From Henricia sp. BOLD:AAB3569 (Eukaryota > Echinodermata > Asteroidea > Spinulosida > Echinasteridae): a stretch of 64,000 bases of DNA. Positions 36,533 through 50,700 of the stretch are shown here, piece after piece. Position 1 is the stretch's first letter. Every line of letters begins with the position of its first letter. A model generated the notes under the pieces. It worked only from the letters and a program-made list of their open reading frames with translations. It was not told the DNA's origin and searched no databases. The translations under genes were made by a program, and so were the position numbers. Location: assembly GCA_037783545.1 (NCBI GenBank), contig JBBELK010000009.1, forward strand, positions 3,720,001 through 3,784,000. The letters are read 5' to 3'.

Positions 36533-39054
36533 AATAAACACGATAAAAAAAGAAAATGATAGGGCTGAGCATTGCATGTTTGTAATCTTTAGTCTTCTTT
36601 TGTTTATGATAACGCCACCGGTCGACTTGACTCAAGTCGAATTAGTGAAACACAAGTTTACCTATACTCACCAATGTGACGGCTGACACTCGACGGCTAC
36701 ACTCGACGGCTGACCAACTCGACCGTCTACGGTCTGAACAAGATGCAAGAAAAAGGGTAATTTGGGATTAAACCTCTATTTCTCTCTCCTAATTTTGTGT
36801 TTCTGACTTTAAATACACGGTACACCCTACCTACCATCACCTAAGAATCAAACCGTAGATCGTCAAAATGGCCTTTAGTTTTCCAGAAACATCTTGAAAA
36901 AAAGTTTCTGCAAAACACTGCGACAACATAGACAATAGAGGGCGTTTCGCTTCATCTCCGCCAGAGGCTGCGTTGTGATTTGCGTTCAACTCAAGCCACA
37001 CGAACGTTTCCAAACGTTGGCAGCGTTCGCGAACAATTTGGAATAAAAACGGTTGTGCGCCACCAACGTTGGTCAACAATCTTTTGCGTTGGTTGCCGCT
37101 TGAAGTGAACAAGTTAATGAAAGACGCTTAGTACACATCTTAATCAGCTCTACATTTAGTTCGTTTTTTTCCCTGAATGTCTGCAATCGTGGGGCACTTC
37201 CCTAATTTATAAAATAAAGAAAACATTTATATTGGTCGCCATTTTTGAAAGACGACCAAAAGTTCCGCCCAAAAGTTGAAGACAGAAAATAACAGGAAAA
37301 TTGTTAAACACAAGAACAACAACATTAGCCTACATAAATAAAGATAAGGTAGATAAACTGCCTTTGAGTTGTAGGAATTTCAGCCACATGCTCCAAAACC
37401 TTAAACATCTATGTTTTGTTTTGTTTGTTTGTTGGTTTTTTTTTTTAATGAACGGTAAAAAAAAAGAAGAGTGTCTGCAGACAATTTTTTTAAAGCACCT
37501 TCAGTTGTCAATTTCAAGTCAGGTTTTTCTTGTCAACTCGTGAAGTAACATTTTTGAAATGTCTTGGGCTTTAAAAGTCTATGCATGGACTTCGAAAACG
37601 ATTTTGTTAAAGCACTTTCAATTGACAATTTCTCTCACAAAGGTAGGCCTATCATTTTACACGCGAACAAAATCATGTGGTGTTTCTTACCTTGCTATAT
37701 GGACAGTTGTTTTTTTCTTTTCTGGTCACTGCGAATAATGTAATAGGACTTCAAAATTCAAGTTTCCATTTCCTCTTCATGTTCTAAAGAAATGTTATAT
37801 CTCCCGGCAAATAATATCGACGCCCACTCCCCCTCTCTTAACTCGAAACAGCCTTTTTAAAATTCCAGAGCAAAGACTCGCCACTTGAGAAGTTCCATTT
37901 GGCGGGATAGTTCTTTATCATCTTGGGAATTCTCTTAAGACCCATCAAAATGCTATGGAAAACAAATCCTGATTGAAGATAAGGCAGAAATCCTCTCAGG
38001 TATCCTTGAGAGTTTGAAGTTTAGGATGGAACAAAATATCACGGAGTTCACGAACACCCTCAAAGGGGCCGTGTGAAAAAGGAATTGTATTCCATATAGA
38101 CATAAAGTCCTATAGGCAAGCCAAAAGACTATCTTGACATTTTCCTAACAATATTTATGGCAGTTCGAAGCCGCATTTGAAATATTGTTTTTGTGCGCAT
38201 AAGCCAAATAAATAAATAATAGTTGCGGTAGTGCATAAATCATTTATTTAATTTAAACCCCAATATACATGTATTATTTGCAGTGACCCAACATTTTTGG
38301 AGTTAAAAAAAGGGGGGGAAAATGTTGATAGGAATGGTAACAAACATCATATGATTTTTCCTCCGTGTAAAATTGTACCTTTGTGGGGGAAATTGCCAAT
38401 TGAAGGTGCAGTTGCTTTTAAAAAAAATCATCTGCAGATGATTTAATTTGTTTACCATTCATTCAACACAAAAACCATGCATTTAAGGTTTTCTGTATGC
38501 GGCTGAAATTTCTACAAGGCAGTTTATCAACATTTATGCTGTTATTCCCGGAATTAAACAAAGTTTTCCAATCATGCAATATGTCTTTAAATTAAAGGGG
38601 AATTCGAGTTAGAAACAAACCGGTATTACATAATTATTTAGATTGAATGTGATTGGTTGTTCAACATCACAATCAGAATTTTGTTAATTTGGCACAGGAA
38701 AACTTTAAGGCTGGTATAAGTTTCTATCATTTTACATAAATAAAACATAAATAACTCATCACTTTCTGCATAAAAATCTAAACATTGACACTGTCAAAAA
38801 TGAAGACCATTCTCTTGCACAAATGTCATATTTTTGGTACACTAAATGTACATTTAATACTTAGTTGTTATACAAGTACAGAATTACAAGAAAACTTAAT
38901 ATTCTCTTTGCATGGTATAATGATATAGACATTTCGAGTAAACTTGTGAAAATTAGTATAACAAATTACTACATAAATATGGCAGACAAATTATTGCACG
39001 TTTTTCTTTAATTTCAATTTGTTTTCCAGTAAACAAATGGGAGGGGGTCAGTGT

Positions 39055-39301
39055 CGTGGCAAATTTTATAAAGCTGTTTAGCAGAAAAAAATTGCTTAAT
39101 TCAAAATTTATCCGCTTTGTAAAAACGGGTTAGCAGTCAAAATTGTATGTCAACTTGTGTTCTTAGCAAGAATAGCAGAACACCAGTCAAGTGTAATACA
39201 CATAACATATGATTTTGACTGCTTACCCATTTTTATAAAGCAAATAATTAATTTTGGATTTAGCAAACTTTTCTGCTAAACAGTTTTATGGAATTGGTCC
39301 C
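39055..39301. mobile_element. Family G element, copy 3
   Basis: TAAAGCTGTTTAGCAGAAAA and its inverse, interior TTGTATGTCAACTTGTG. The left end is eroded (GGCAAATTTTATAAAGC). Confidence 0.8.
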
Positions 39302-39779
39302 AGGAAAGCATGACGAAATTGTAACTAATATCCACTGACCTATACACAATGGACTGCTAATTGACTCACATGGCGGACTTGAAGCACATGTCCGCCATCT
39401 TGCTCCAGAAAGACAATGTCTGTGTGGACTGGTTATTATACTATTTTCACTATCGAGTACATGTATCAAGTGTAGTGAAAATTATCACATGAACTGGTGA
39501 GCAGTCTGAGCAAAGCATGTCTTGTCTGGATCAAGATGGCCGACTGTTGCTTTAATTCTTGCATAGGATCTGATGTTGTATTACCCATCCATTGTTTAGA
39601 GATCGGTGCTTGGGTCACCCGCAGAGCCAGTGTAAATCGCTTTTTGCAACTATAGACTGATCCAGTGAACCCCGCCCACAAAGAAAGCGTGTGTGGCAAC
39701 ATTAAAGTAAGCACAATTGTTTAGGTTACCAAATAAAGACATGGAATATACCACTGTCCTTCCAATTGATTGGTTGGTG

Positions 39780-40042
39780 GATTTTATATATTTTTTGAAT
39801 TTCGTGTTCTCAATCTGTTTATTTTCAAGGATATATCATTAAACAAGCACTGATGTTTTGTAAACTAATTTATCTGGTTCCATAGAGCAGTGCAGTAATT
39901 ACACCAACCTTTTGGCTTCCAATTGGAGATTGCAAATTTCCCGTTTTCTTCTTATGGATAGTATTTTGGGGAGGTATTTTAAATAGGTTAAAACGAAATT
40001 CATTTATAGAAAAAACTAAAAGTATAACACGCTCCTTTTAAG
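39780..40042 (+). mobile_element. Family A element, 5' truncated
   Basis: Matches the right two thirds of 8345-8704 (GTGCAGTAATTACACCAACC, GATAGTATTTTGGGGAGG) and ends CACGCTCCTTTTAA. Confidence 0.75.
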
Positions 40043-40450
40043 ACACCAATCAATATATTTTTGTGAACCTTGTCAATCATAACTAAAAATACTGCAAAAT
40101 TGGGTACATTTTCCTCACTTTTCGTTAAAAACAACCGTTTGCCCGATTTAAACAATTCTTTGGCATAAAACCCAGACTAAAACAGTTGCCGTTTCAGCAA
40201 GGGAGAATAAGCATGCTTAAATAGTAATGATAAGTATACATACTGTAGTTTTAAGTATATAGGTAAATCAATTTTACACAGTAAAGGTAAAAACTTGGAC
40301 TAATATTGCACACTCCCACAATCTAATTTGTACTAAAAAATAGTAAGTATATGGCCGCGTGACTTAATCCTGGAAATATCTTTTCAAGGCTATGTAATAT
40401 ATAGTTTTATTTACCATGACAAAAATGCTGATACATTCACGCAATAATCT

Positions 40451-40842
40451 TTAAAGGAGCGTGTCCAGATCACATTTTGAAACCCGCCCCCCTCCCCCAC
40501 CCCCACCCCACAATTTTTTTCCCATGGCTGTTGAGACTTTAATACCATATCATTTGTTGCATTTTTTCATTACCATTCTGAAATTTCATGTTCTCATCAA
40601 TCTGTATCTTTTCAAGGATATCGTCCCAAAACCAAATTTTTTTGTTAACCAATTTATCTGGTTTCATAAAGTAGTGCAGTAATACATCAACCTTTTTGCT
40701 TCTAGCCCTCCACATCCAAATTGGAGATTGCAAATTTCCTGTTTTCTTCCCATGGATAGTATTTTTGGGGAGTTATTTTACATAATTCTTAGGTTAAAAA
40801 CAAAATTCCATTTTCTGCAAAAATCTGAACACGTTCCTTTAA
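40451..40842 (+). mobile_element. Family A element, full copy
   Basis: TTAAAGGAGCGTGTCCAGAT to ATCTGAACACGTTCCTTTAA, 392 bp with an expanded C-rich tract near 40487-40511. Confidence 0.88.
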
Positions 40843-41460
40843 ACAGATTCAACTTCAACCATTCATTTAGGTTAAACACAATATACATTCAAGATTGCAC
40901 TACAAACAATAATCGTGCCACTATTAACTGACACTAACATCCATTGCACTTTACTTGTTTTTGTAGAATACTAGTTTTTACACTTGTTATAATATATTAT
41001 TTAGGATATAAATATTTTTATAAAGATATGTATCAACACTAAAGTTAACAAAGTGGAATTTGTAATAACACTATACAGAATGTAACAAATAAATATATGA
41101 TAAAACCTATAACATAAGTAAGTTCATATTTGATGGGTACATGCAGTTATGAAGCTTTTACTTTGTTTGAACCATGCACTTTAAGGTTGCTTATACAGGG
41201 CTAGAAATTTACCATATAACGGTAATGTACATGTGCCAAAAGCATAAGTACTGTATGTTCGAGTGAGGTGCACAGGGAATAATTTCCCAAGTCATATTTA
41301 CTATCGGGTACTTTTAAGAAGAAGAAAAATGGAGAAAGACCAAGAGTATTGGCATATTTTGTTACACCACAGTGAACATGCAAATATTTGTTTGGGCAAA
41401 AATCAAAAGGGTCAAACATAATTTGAGCAATTATTTTGCATAATGTTCTTCTCAGTTTTA

Positions 41461-41707
41461 TTGACCACTTTCGAACATGTGCGAATACGCCATTTTGGGA
41501 GTCAAATAATGCCGAGTCATTGTGGAAGCGATGTGCGTGCGCGTTGTCTCTCTCTCTGGTGGGCGTAACGCGGTTTAATTTACCAATGGGAACCTTAGTA
41601 TAGCGCGTTACGCGTACTATGGACACACACAACGCGCACGCACATTGCTTCCACAATGACGCAGCATTATTTGAATCCAAAAATGACGTCATTGGAAAGG
41701 GGTCAAT
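41461..41707. mobile_element. Family F element, copy 2, carrying a CRE
   Basis: Outer TIR TTGACCACTTTCG / GAAAGGGGTCAA. A perfect TGACGTCA is at 41684. The interior is collinear with copy 1 at 21485-21734. Confidence 0.85.
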
Positions 41708-43868
41708 AGCTGATTTAGATTGGAAAAAAAAATAATAATTTGTCAGAGGAGAAAATGATACGTGTATTTACATACAAGGTTATTCAACTCAATTTCAAGG
41801 GATTTCAGGTCAGAACCCATCAATTATACCTGACTTTAATAACAAGAAGATGATGTTTGAACTAGAGCTTATAAGTGGAACCCGTAGACAACATGTCGGG
41901 AGTCAGGTTAATATAAGCAAAAGAGGTGCTGCTTTGCAATGAGGACAGTAATATTGGATCTGCCATACAGTGTGTGTGCATGTCTCAATTATTGACGAAG
42001 TGGTTTTGCATATAGATTGAAATGGTTTGACGTCAGTTTTGGGCTTCATGACTCATGTGTCTGTAATAAGTAATATGCAGTTTGTGCTATGGCTGCCGTC
42101 TTAAACCTCTAGCGACCGGATCCGAAATTATGATGAGGTACATCACTTGACCTAGCTAATTTATAGCCGTCAACTTAAAGAGGGACTAGGGTTAATGAGC
42201 ATTAAAGGCCCATTGTATCATTTGCAGTGACCCCAAAAGTAAATTAATGAGTTGACGGAGAAAACCTTACTCAAAGTAAAGATTGAACTGGTAGCAGCTA
42301 TCCAATGAAATGTATCCAAAAGTAGAGTTGACTGTTCAAGAAGAAATTGTACAAATTTTAAAAGATTTTCTAATGGCACATAGACACCCTGTCCCTCAAA
42401 GGGTTGAACGTGCAACGGTTATATAAGGATTTTGCAGAGTTGCTGTGATTGGACGGTAGCACACAAATTTCTTTCAAAGAGAAATAATAATTTTATACGT
42501 GTATGGTACATGTGCATTTTTTAAAACTAAAATTATATTTTAAAGCTTAATAAACATATGATTTCTAGAATTTTATAAAAAAAAAATTCAAGAGCTCTAT
42601 ATTTCAGACTCCAGTTATTTTTCCCCTTTTCAATATTCGCCCATAGAGACACCACAGTTGATTCACTCCTTACCCGGTACTTTGTAAAAACAATTACGTA
42701 CATGCACATGCAATAATATCAACAGAACAGTTTGTATATGGACAGCATTTTTTTTTCAGTACCATGCATAAAATGTGATTTTCAATGCCTCATCAAGGTC
42801 TTGGCTACATCGCTGGGATTTACATTTTAAAAAACTTTGATATCAATTAGGGACTTTTGGAATGCGTGTACGTAGCAGCAAACAAACCGGTCCTTTGTTT
42901 ACGTCATGTTTGAGCTAAAGTGCGCATGCTCAATCTGACGTAGACAATGGAAAAGGACCGATTTGTTTGCTGCCACAAAGAGTCTCAAAAATCTTCCATT
43001 TAACTAATGTTAAACCAAATGTTAAAGTACAAATGAGTTGACTACACCACGTGGGGAAACAAATGAGGTATACAATGCATATTGTCTGACATCAGCCAAA
43101 ACAGCAAAGCAAACTAAAAGTATTTTTCATGACACAAAAGCTGACAGTCTCAATGTATAACGACCAGCTACATGTATGCTACAATCTCCGATGAAATGGT
43201 TTTATGCAAGGGGCTTTAGGGAAATACTGGGCGGTCAGTTACTCTCACACAGTATACACCCCCGCCCTGGGCAAATGCGAAACCCGACACAATCGTGAGC
43301 AAAGCTGTTGGGACACTTTTAATGAATCGTTTTCTAAGCAAAATCATTAAAATTTGAGTACTGTGGATGAATGTATTCCCAAGAGCTGTCAAACTACATG
43401 TACAATATTCCAGAAACATGCATGGTTGATAGCTGAAACCCCAATTCTTAACTAAAGCTACATGTATCCTGTAGCCGATTTCAGGAAATCTTGCATAAGT
43501 CTGCTTGCACAACATTTTATATTGCATAAGCCATAAGCCAGTTGTGCAACAATCTTGTAATATTTACACGAAAGTAATGCCATTTTCAAATGTTGCGCAA
43601 GCTACGCACTTTTTGTGAAATTGGCTGCTGGACTGTCAGCTAGACAAAAACTAAGTCCTGGGTTTACATCTTGCAGACCATTTGGCATGCATACTGTGGT
43701 ACAGGTATTACAGTACTCTCTCATTATAACACCCTCTGATATTTAAAGATCTTTTTCTAAGTCCCACCCGTTAATCTATAGGCCTACATTGTGAATGCAC
43801 TGGTTATAGTGCTCTCTAGATATTGTACATGTAAGCCTTTGGTCAGGACTCGGTCATGAATAAATGTA

Positions 43869-44396
43869 AAGCCTAGCGTACATTGACCTTACAACTGGAA
43901 GCAACTCAACTGATCAGTTGTTGTCGATGTGTGCGTAGCACGCACATCGACAACTGATTTATTAGTTGCGCAACTAGCGGCAACTGGGAGCATCCAGCCA
44001 TGTCTACATTTCCAGAGCGCGCACATCGACACGGCAACTCGGTAAAGCCTATAGTACATGTACATTGACCTTGAAACTGGAAGCAACTGTTGCTTGCAGT
44101 TGCTGTCGATGTGCGCGCACGTGATCAGATGCACGCGTGCAACTGACAGCAACTAGTTGCAAGTACGTGTACATTGATGCAAAGGACCGCAACTGGGTAC
44201 AACTAGTTGCCAGAAAGTAGAACATGAGCAACTCGCGGCAACTGGGATTTTTCCAGTTGCCAGTAGTTGCAAGTACGTGTACCTTTTTAAGCAACTGATC
44301 AGTTGCTCCCAGTTGCCGCGAGTTGCTTCTAGTTGCCGGAAACATCAGTTGCCACTATAGTTGCTTCCAGTTGCAAGGTCGATGTACGCTAGGCTT
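43869..44396. mobile_element. CAACTG/CAGTTG-rich foldback element, family J, copy 2 with doubled left end
   Basis: Left end AAGCCTAGCGTACATTGACC and right end GGTCGATGTACGCTAGGCTT are inverse. A second left end begins at 44043 (AAAGCCTATAGTACATG). About eleven CAACTG/CAGTTG hexamers lie between 44070 and 44375. Non-coding. Confidence 0.8.
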
Positions 44397-44673
44397 AAGT
44401 GTGAACACATTTCATAACTAAAGTCAAATTCAGAAGATGGCCGAGTCACTCCAAATGTGGCCGTCTCTTTAAAGAGCATTATAATGAGAGTTTACTGTAA
44501 TAAATAAAACAGCAACATGTGCAAGGAATGACAACAATGAGAGAGCACAATGGAAACTACAGTACATGTACCATAGATAGGGAGCATTCCGAGCATCTTG
44601 GCAGCTAGGGTGCAAATTTGCAGGAAGCTTGATTGAACAGCAGGTAGGCTTTGGAAAGCAACATGCACCCGAT

Positions 44674-44744
44674 TTACTTGTTGAAAAAGCCGCTTATTTT
44701 CTCTGTGAGAGGCGTGAAAAAGTTCATGACAGTGTCGACCAAAC
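44674..44744 (-). CDS. CPLX: Complexin exon 4: C-terminal amphipathic helix
   Basis: TCATCCAG acceptor, then LVDTVMNFFTPLTEKISGF and FNK-stop. Resembles the complexin-1 ending (ILDTVIKYLPGPLQDMLKK), which binds curved membrane. It was found by scanning the minus strand about 9 kb downstream of exon 3. The frame and split codon agree with exon 3. The exon is too short to stand out as an ORF. Confidence 0.82.
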
Positions 44745-47700
44745 CTGGATGAGAGAGAATCCCAACAAGCAAAGAAAGAAAGAAAAAAGAAAGAAAGAAA
44801 TAATGAGTGTTGAAATGACATGCTTTGTTGTTTTTCTGCTATGAATGAAGCCATGTCCGCATAGGATTTTATTTTATTTTTGTCCTGTCAGGAAATGGTG
44901 CTCTTCGTGATTAGTTTAATGGCTACTTATGGCCACTCTCTCAACCCAGGAAAACTAATCTTGCATTTGACCAAATCAGAAGTGCAGATAGTTTGTCTCA
45001 GTAAAATTTCCTTACTGCAATGTGGCTGTGATCACTGAAGAGTATTATCTCACTGAGTCAGGGTATTGGTGCATGCAAAATCTGTCAGGAATAATAACAA
45101 AATAAAATCCCTTGTGGACATGACTTAAATTAAAGCAAGTGCAAAACAGTGAAATAGCAATAGCAGACACCAACTAAACACTCCCTCATTTCTCTTTGGA
45201 TTTCTAATTTTATCCGATGTTCGGAAAATGAACCACCTGCTACAGTAGGACTCGAGTGCAGACTCGGACTCGAAGCCCGACTCGAATCCTGATTTTCAAA
45301 GACTCAGACTGGGACTCGTCCAGTCAGGACTTGGACTTGGACTCGGGCGTTAAGGACTTGGAGATTTGGGCCAAATCCATCCGAGTCCAGTGGGAAAAAA
45401 TACATCTACAATAAGATACATTTTACAAAAGTATATTATTTTGAGCGACGTAAATTATTTCGAGCGCCTATTATAAAAATGTTTTGAACATGTGAAATGA
45501 AATTTTGAGAATGTGAAAAATAATTTCAACCACTTGACATGATTTTGAGCACTCAAAATGTATTTCACATCCCCAAGAAATTTTTTTTCTTATTACTAAA
45601 TTCCTAAAATTTCTGGATTTCATATACAGTACATGTATACAAGTACACAGTACTCATTAGTGCATCTTTGTCTGAGAGATGCAATTAAAGATTTGTTTGC
45701 AGAAAGCTGAGCTTCCAAAATATTTTGGCGCTTGGCGTCATGGTTACAGGAAGCCTGAACGAGTCATTATGCATACAGATCTGCCATTAAAAACCATGAA
45801 TGGCATTATTACAGCACTGATTGGCAATTTATAATTCACCACACACACAACACAGCCACAGCTATGGTAGTACAAGCCTTCCATCGTTATGCATGCTAAT
45901 CAACTACAACATTCCAGTGACATCCTAATTTAAAGGCCCACTGTATCATATGCAGAATGAAGATTTTTGTTAGGACTTCCTTGCATGCAAGAAGATTGTT
46001 GGTAAACTAGCCTGCCAACATTTTAGTTTCATGTACATGTATGCACTGATGTTTATGAAATACATGTATATGGGTTTGTCCATTAAGTTGGGGCACGGTG
46101 TCCACGTAGCATCGGTATAGTCTGTGTTAATTATATACTGAATATGTATTTACAACTTCAAATTGTTGTTGCGACGGATATGGTATAGTGCCCGGCTATA
46201 TTCATTCATGTTTTCTTTGGGAAATCTCTCACTGAATATGAGATTCTTGTTTTACCGACGCTACGTGGACACCACATATGTTTAACACTATCAAGACATT
46301 TGACTGAGTCTGTGGTTTGGTACACCATAATGCAAGTACTTTTACTGTAGTGGGATATGCTTTTCTTTCTGAAATGAAATATTGACTGAAGTAGCTGGGC
46401 TAGAATGAGACACAGTTTTTGAGATATGATATGTCACAAAACGTGACCCAACTTCATGGACAAACCCATATTCAAATCCATCGATAATTTCTGTGTTGGG
46501 TGAATGCTAAAAAAAATTCAATAAGTGTGCACACTTATTTTTTTATCTACATTAATTTGGTTGTTTATTTTCTACAGACTGGTGCCATTTTGTTAATTCA
46601 ATTTACTTTAAGCATAGCTTTAAATAAGGTTTTTCTCTTCAACTCAATAGATGACGTACTCTCTAACCCATTATGTTTCACAAAAATTTGGTTTAGGAAT
46701 AAGGACGCATGCCAAATCGTCTTTGAATTTTGTGACCTTTGGCATCATTACCAAACCAAATTTATGCAAAACAGGATGCATGCGCATAACGACGACCAAT
46801 TTTCAACAGAGAGCGCCTTTAGATATTAACAAAGAGCACATCGTAAAAAATTGGTATTGTAAATGATACAATGAACATTTAAAACAGAATTACAAGCCGC
46901 TGGTATGCACACAGCTACCCGTAAATACTGAAAACTACATGACTAGTGCATGTGTACTTTCCCACAAGCACATTTTCCGAGTAATTAGGGGTCCAAAAGT
47001 GTGACATGCTTTTTAAGATTTCTAAGTGTTTTTAATGATTGAAAGTGGTTTCCCAGTAGAAAATTATTATTTTTATTTGAACAAATGCCACTCAAATTTA
47101 ATGTTTGTGTGTAGATATGACACCAAGGTTAATGCAAACTCATTCTACAGCCAATTTTCATTCGCGTAGGTAACCCGGGACACCAAACTCCTATTCAATA
47201 CCATGGAACAAATGATAAGCCTTTACGGTCTTTTGTTTTGAATATTTTTCAGGAATCAGAAAACAAAATATTGAATAAAATGATGCTGCCCCCTATAATC
47301 ACAGGCCACAGTCCATTACTGAGAATTTGTGGTCATAAGTGGTGATTTTTGAAGCAGAGAGTGTACGTATAACTGGGACACCAAACATTTTGGACCCCTA
47401 TTTTTGGGAATTACCCATTGTACTGAAAATCTAACTAATATAGCCAACAATCTTCCATTTCAACCAAAAAAATTTCTATTTCTAAATTCACAGAGCAGTA
47501 CATGTATGCTACAGATAGATAATTTATCCAAATTGTTATTAAATATGCACTTGATGACGCTGTGGGGAAAGAACTGAAGAGATCTTAAAATTTATACAGC
47601 AGATATGCTGATTATAATCTGCTTTGCATTTTATGTGCATGGTACATGTAGTCAACGTTGAGAACATTAATCTAGCTCGCTCCTTTGAATAATCAGGTGT

Positions 47701-50700
47701 TGCTGTATGGTTAAAGGTAGATTACAGGATTGGTAATCTGAACATTACAAATGGTGTTATTTACATGTGTGATTAAGGATGTGTATACATTACAAAAAAC
47801 CAGCCTGTGTATAAGCATGGCTCCATGTTCTGAGAAAATAATGAAAAACTGTGTCCATGCTTTCAAGAAAGTGTGGGAAGCCACTATCCTATTTATACTG
47901 GTTATCTGGCTACAGTGTATGGAGAATGGAACTATTTGAGGGTCTACTTGCATTCACATGAGGGTGCCCTTGTGAAAAAAATGAGTTTTTCTAGTTGATT
48001 TTTTTGTTTTTTTCCCATGTTTTCTATAAAGAAAGGTAAATGACATAATAAGGCATATCTGATGAGTTTTGTGGCGTATTTCTATTGAGATCCATTTACC
48101 GGATAATGCCAGAAAAGACGGAAAATGCATTACAAACAGGTCTTATCCGCTATTTTCCGGTAAATGGCGGGGAGAATTTTCCTCGGTAATTTTCCTTCTC
48201 GAGGAATGAAAATGCCGGGGAAAAGTACCAATAGAAACACGCACCGTTCCGCCTGAGTGCGCTTACAGGGAAGAAAATGTAAACATGTAACCCCACAATG
48301 ACTGATCCAATGCCTGTGCATGACCCCTGCATATAACCTTTACCCGGCAAATTCACGAATTAGCTTGATGGAAGGCCAGCTGCGGCTATTTTCTGAAAAC
48401 ATTGCGTTGCCCGCTATTTACCGGAAAATGGGTTTACCGGTAAAATTCCGGATCTTCAATAGATATGCCTAATTATTTACTGTTGAAAATACACAAAAAA
48501 ATCAATGCAAATATTTTAATAAATGAAAAATTTCCTACGAGTCTTGCATATTTTTGGGGTGAGCAGTACATACCCTTAGGTAAAAATCCCCCATGTGAGA
48601 TCTAGGGCCCCTGGATGACAAGAGAACAGCCCCCGCAGCACGGACAACGTGCATTTTGCAGTCAATACAACACCGTTCGCCATCTGAAGCTTGGGATTTG
48701 TGGTTTGTGGAAAGGGATTTGCCTGGCCATGGACTCCGTGGTTATGGAGAAATCATTTTACAACGGAGCTAAATGGAAAGGGACTGACGCACATTAAAAG
48801 CAATCTTTCGTTGCAGCCTTGTGAAAAAAGGGTTCCTGGAGTTCTGAGAATAAGAGCTCGACTGAGGGCAGTTTCTCTGTACTTCAGGGGCGGATCTAGG
48901 AATTTTTCCAGGAGGGGGTTTTGCCACCAGGGAGGGGTTTTGCCCAGATTTTTATGTCTGCTTGTTTCGGACAGGCGGACACGCAAAAAATGCATTACAT
49001 TATATTTTTTGGTGTCGGAGCAGGGGGGGTTTTGACCCCCAAAACCCCCCCCTCTGGATCCGCGCCTGCTACTGGGCATCAGATGAAAACTACCCTGGAA
49101 AAAGACGGCCCAGTGACAGAGTTTGCTTTATAGGTTCTGCTCAGAAAATGTACTAACACTCGGAATTTGGACAGGATCCCCTATAATTGTATAAATGACA
49201 TGCATAATTACAATTATTCTATTTATATAGATCACATTCTATTATACATACTGTATAGCCGATACTTTATGTGCACTGCACAATATAATATATTTTATGA
49301 AGCTAAGTGTCTTCCACCTAATCATCGAGATACATAGGTGGGTGGCGCCATTGGCAACCAACAGCCAGAGACACCAGGGAATGGGGCATTCCAAAGGATG
49401 GGGCATTTGTGGTTAAGTGCCTTGTTCAAGGGCACAGGTACCACGGTCAGGTGTCGAGTCTGCAACACCAAGTTTTGGTTCTAGTTTTGCAAGTCAAGTC
49501 GGCCTTGGTACTCCACTATTTTATTTTCGGAACGCTGGAAATTCTGAAAGATGTTAATGTTTTGTTATTTGTTTTCGTATAAAAGAGATCAATAGACACC
49601 TGCCTTGAAGATTCCTAATTAATTATTACTTTGAATAAAATTATGAAATTATCTGTGATCCTTAGAAAATTCTGAGTAACTAGTGCAGTTTGAATCTATT
49701 TATACATATCATAACTGAAAATTATATAGTTTTAAAGCAAAACTCTGTATTAGTTGTTGCATGCATACTGGTACATGTACCGCATGGACTTTGCGCATGA
49801 CACTCTTTTGATTAAAATATTGTTTGTTAAAATGTTGCCATACTTGTTTATTTTCTGTGGCATAATTAAAACAGGTCTAGCTTGTTTTTAATGCCAATGC
49901 GCATGCACTATACTCATGGTAATGTACACATGTCAGTGTATTTTGTCAGTATATTTTGCAGTTGGCTCGTTCATTGACAATACATGTATTGAAACCAACA
50001 ATTAATTAACTTCTTATAAATGCCTAGTTCTGGCCAATTATTATTAAACTCACTCCTACCCTTCCATATATCTGCCACTGTACATGTACAGTATAAACCT
50101 AACGAGTTAAACAAAAAATGACCAGGGATCAATTACACAACATTAAACAATGCATCCTAAGTCCTATAGCAACGTCCCAAGATAAGAAGAGTGACCTTTC
50201 CTAAGACACATCTTAACGCTTTGTGAAATCAGCCCCAGATGTTTTTGTGAGGTTCATTAATTAACCCATGGGAATAATAGGGTTATGTAATGGGATGAGT
50301 AAAGCTAATTAAAATTATTCCCGTATTCCCAACCTACATCTCTTAATGATTAGAAACCATGCATTTTGTTGCAAGAAACAAAAACATGGGGCCTACGCCA
50401 ACTCATTAGAGTTTATGTAATTCAACCCCTGCCCCAATTATATTTTACAGCCATCGGAAACTTTAGATAGAAATCAGAAAATTGATTTAGCTTGCGTTGG
50501 GGAGACTGAATGTTAATTATGGTTTGTTTTTTCCTTACCCGGCGTAATTATTAACACTGTATACTCAGTGCTAGATAGAAATAATTGCATAGGATAGTTA
50601 GAACCACTTCTATTTTCCAATTTGAGTAAGGTTTTATTTTGCAGTAAAATGGCTAATTAAAGGTTTGGGGCTTTGCAATTTAATTCTGGCTTTAGTTGCC

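Larger units (their letters stand above)
35693..44673. other. Intergenic interval SMIM19 to complexin 3' end
   Basis: Holds the putative SMIM19 promoter (35.7-37.1 kb), the 96-bp palindrome 36437-36532, the repeat at 37290-37700 and 38260-38600, G 39055-39301, A 39780-40042 and 40451-40842, F 41461-41707, an inverted repeat 42876-42975 (GCAGCAAACAAACCGGTCC / inverse), J 43869-44396, and probably the complexin 3'UTR. No protein-coding exon was recognised. Confidence 0.6.

Noticed and set aside
41201-41692. 163-codon minus-strand frame
   Set aside because: More than half overlaps the family F element; a similar frame exists in the other F copy because the element, not a gene, is conserved.
44767-44802. 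AAAG microsatellite as a notable feature
   Set aside because: Only about nine interrupted units; ordinary simple sequence.
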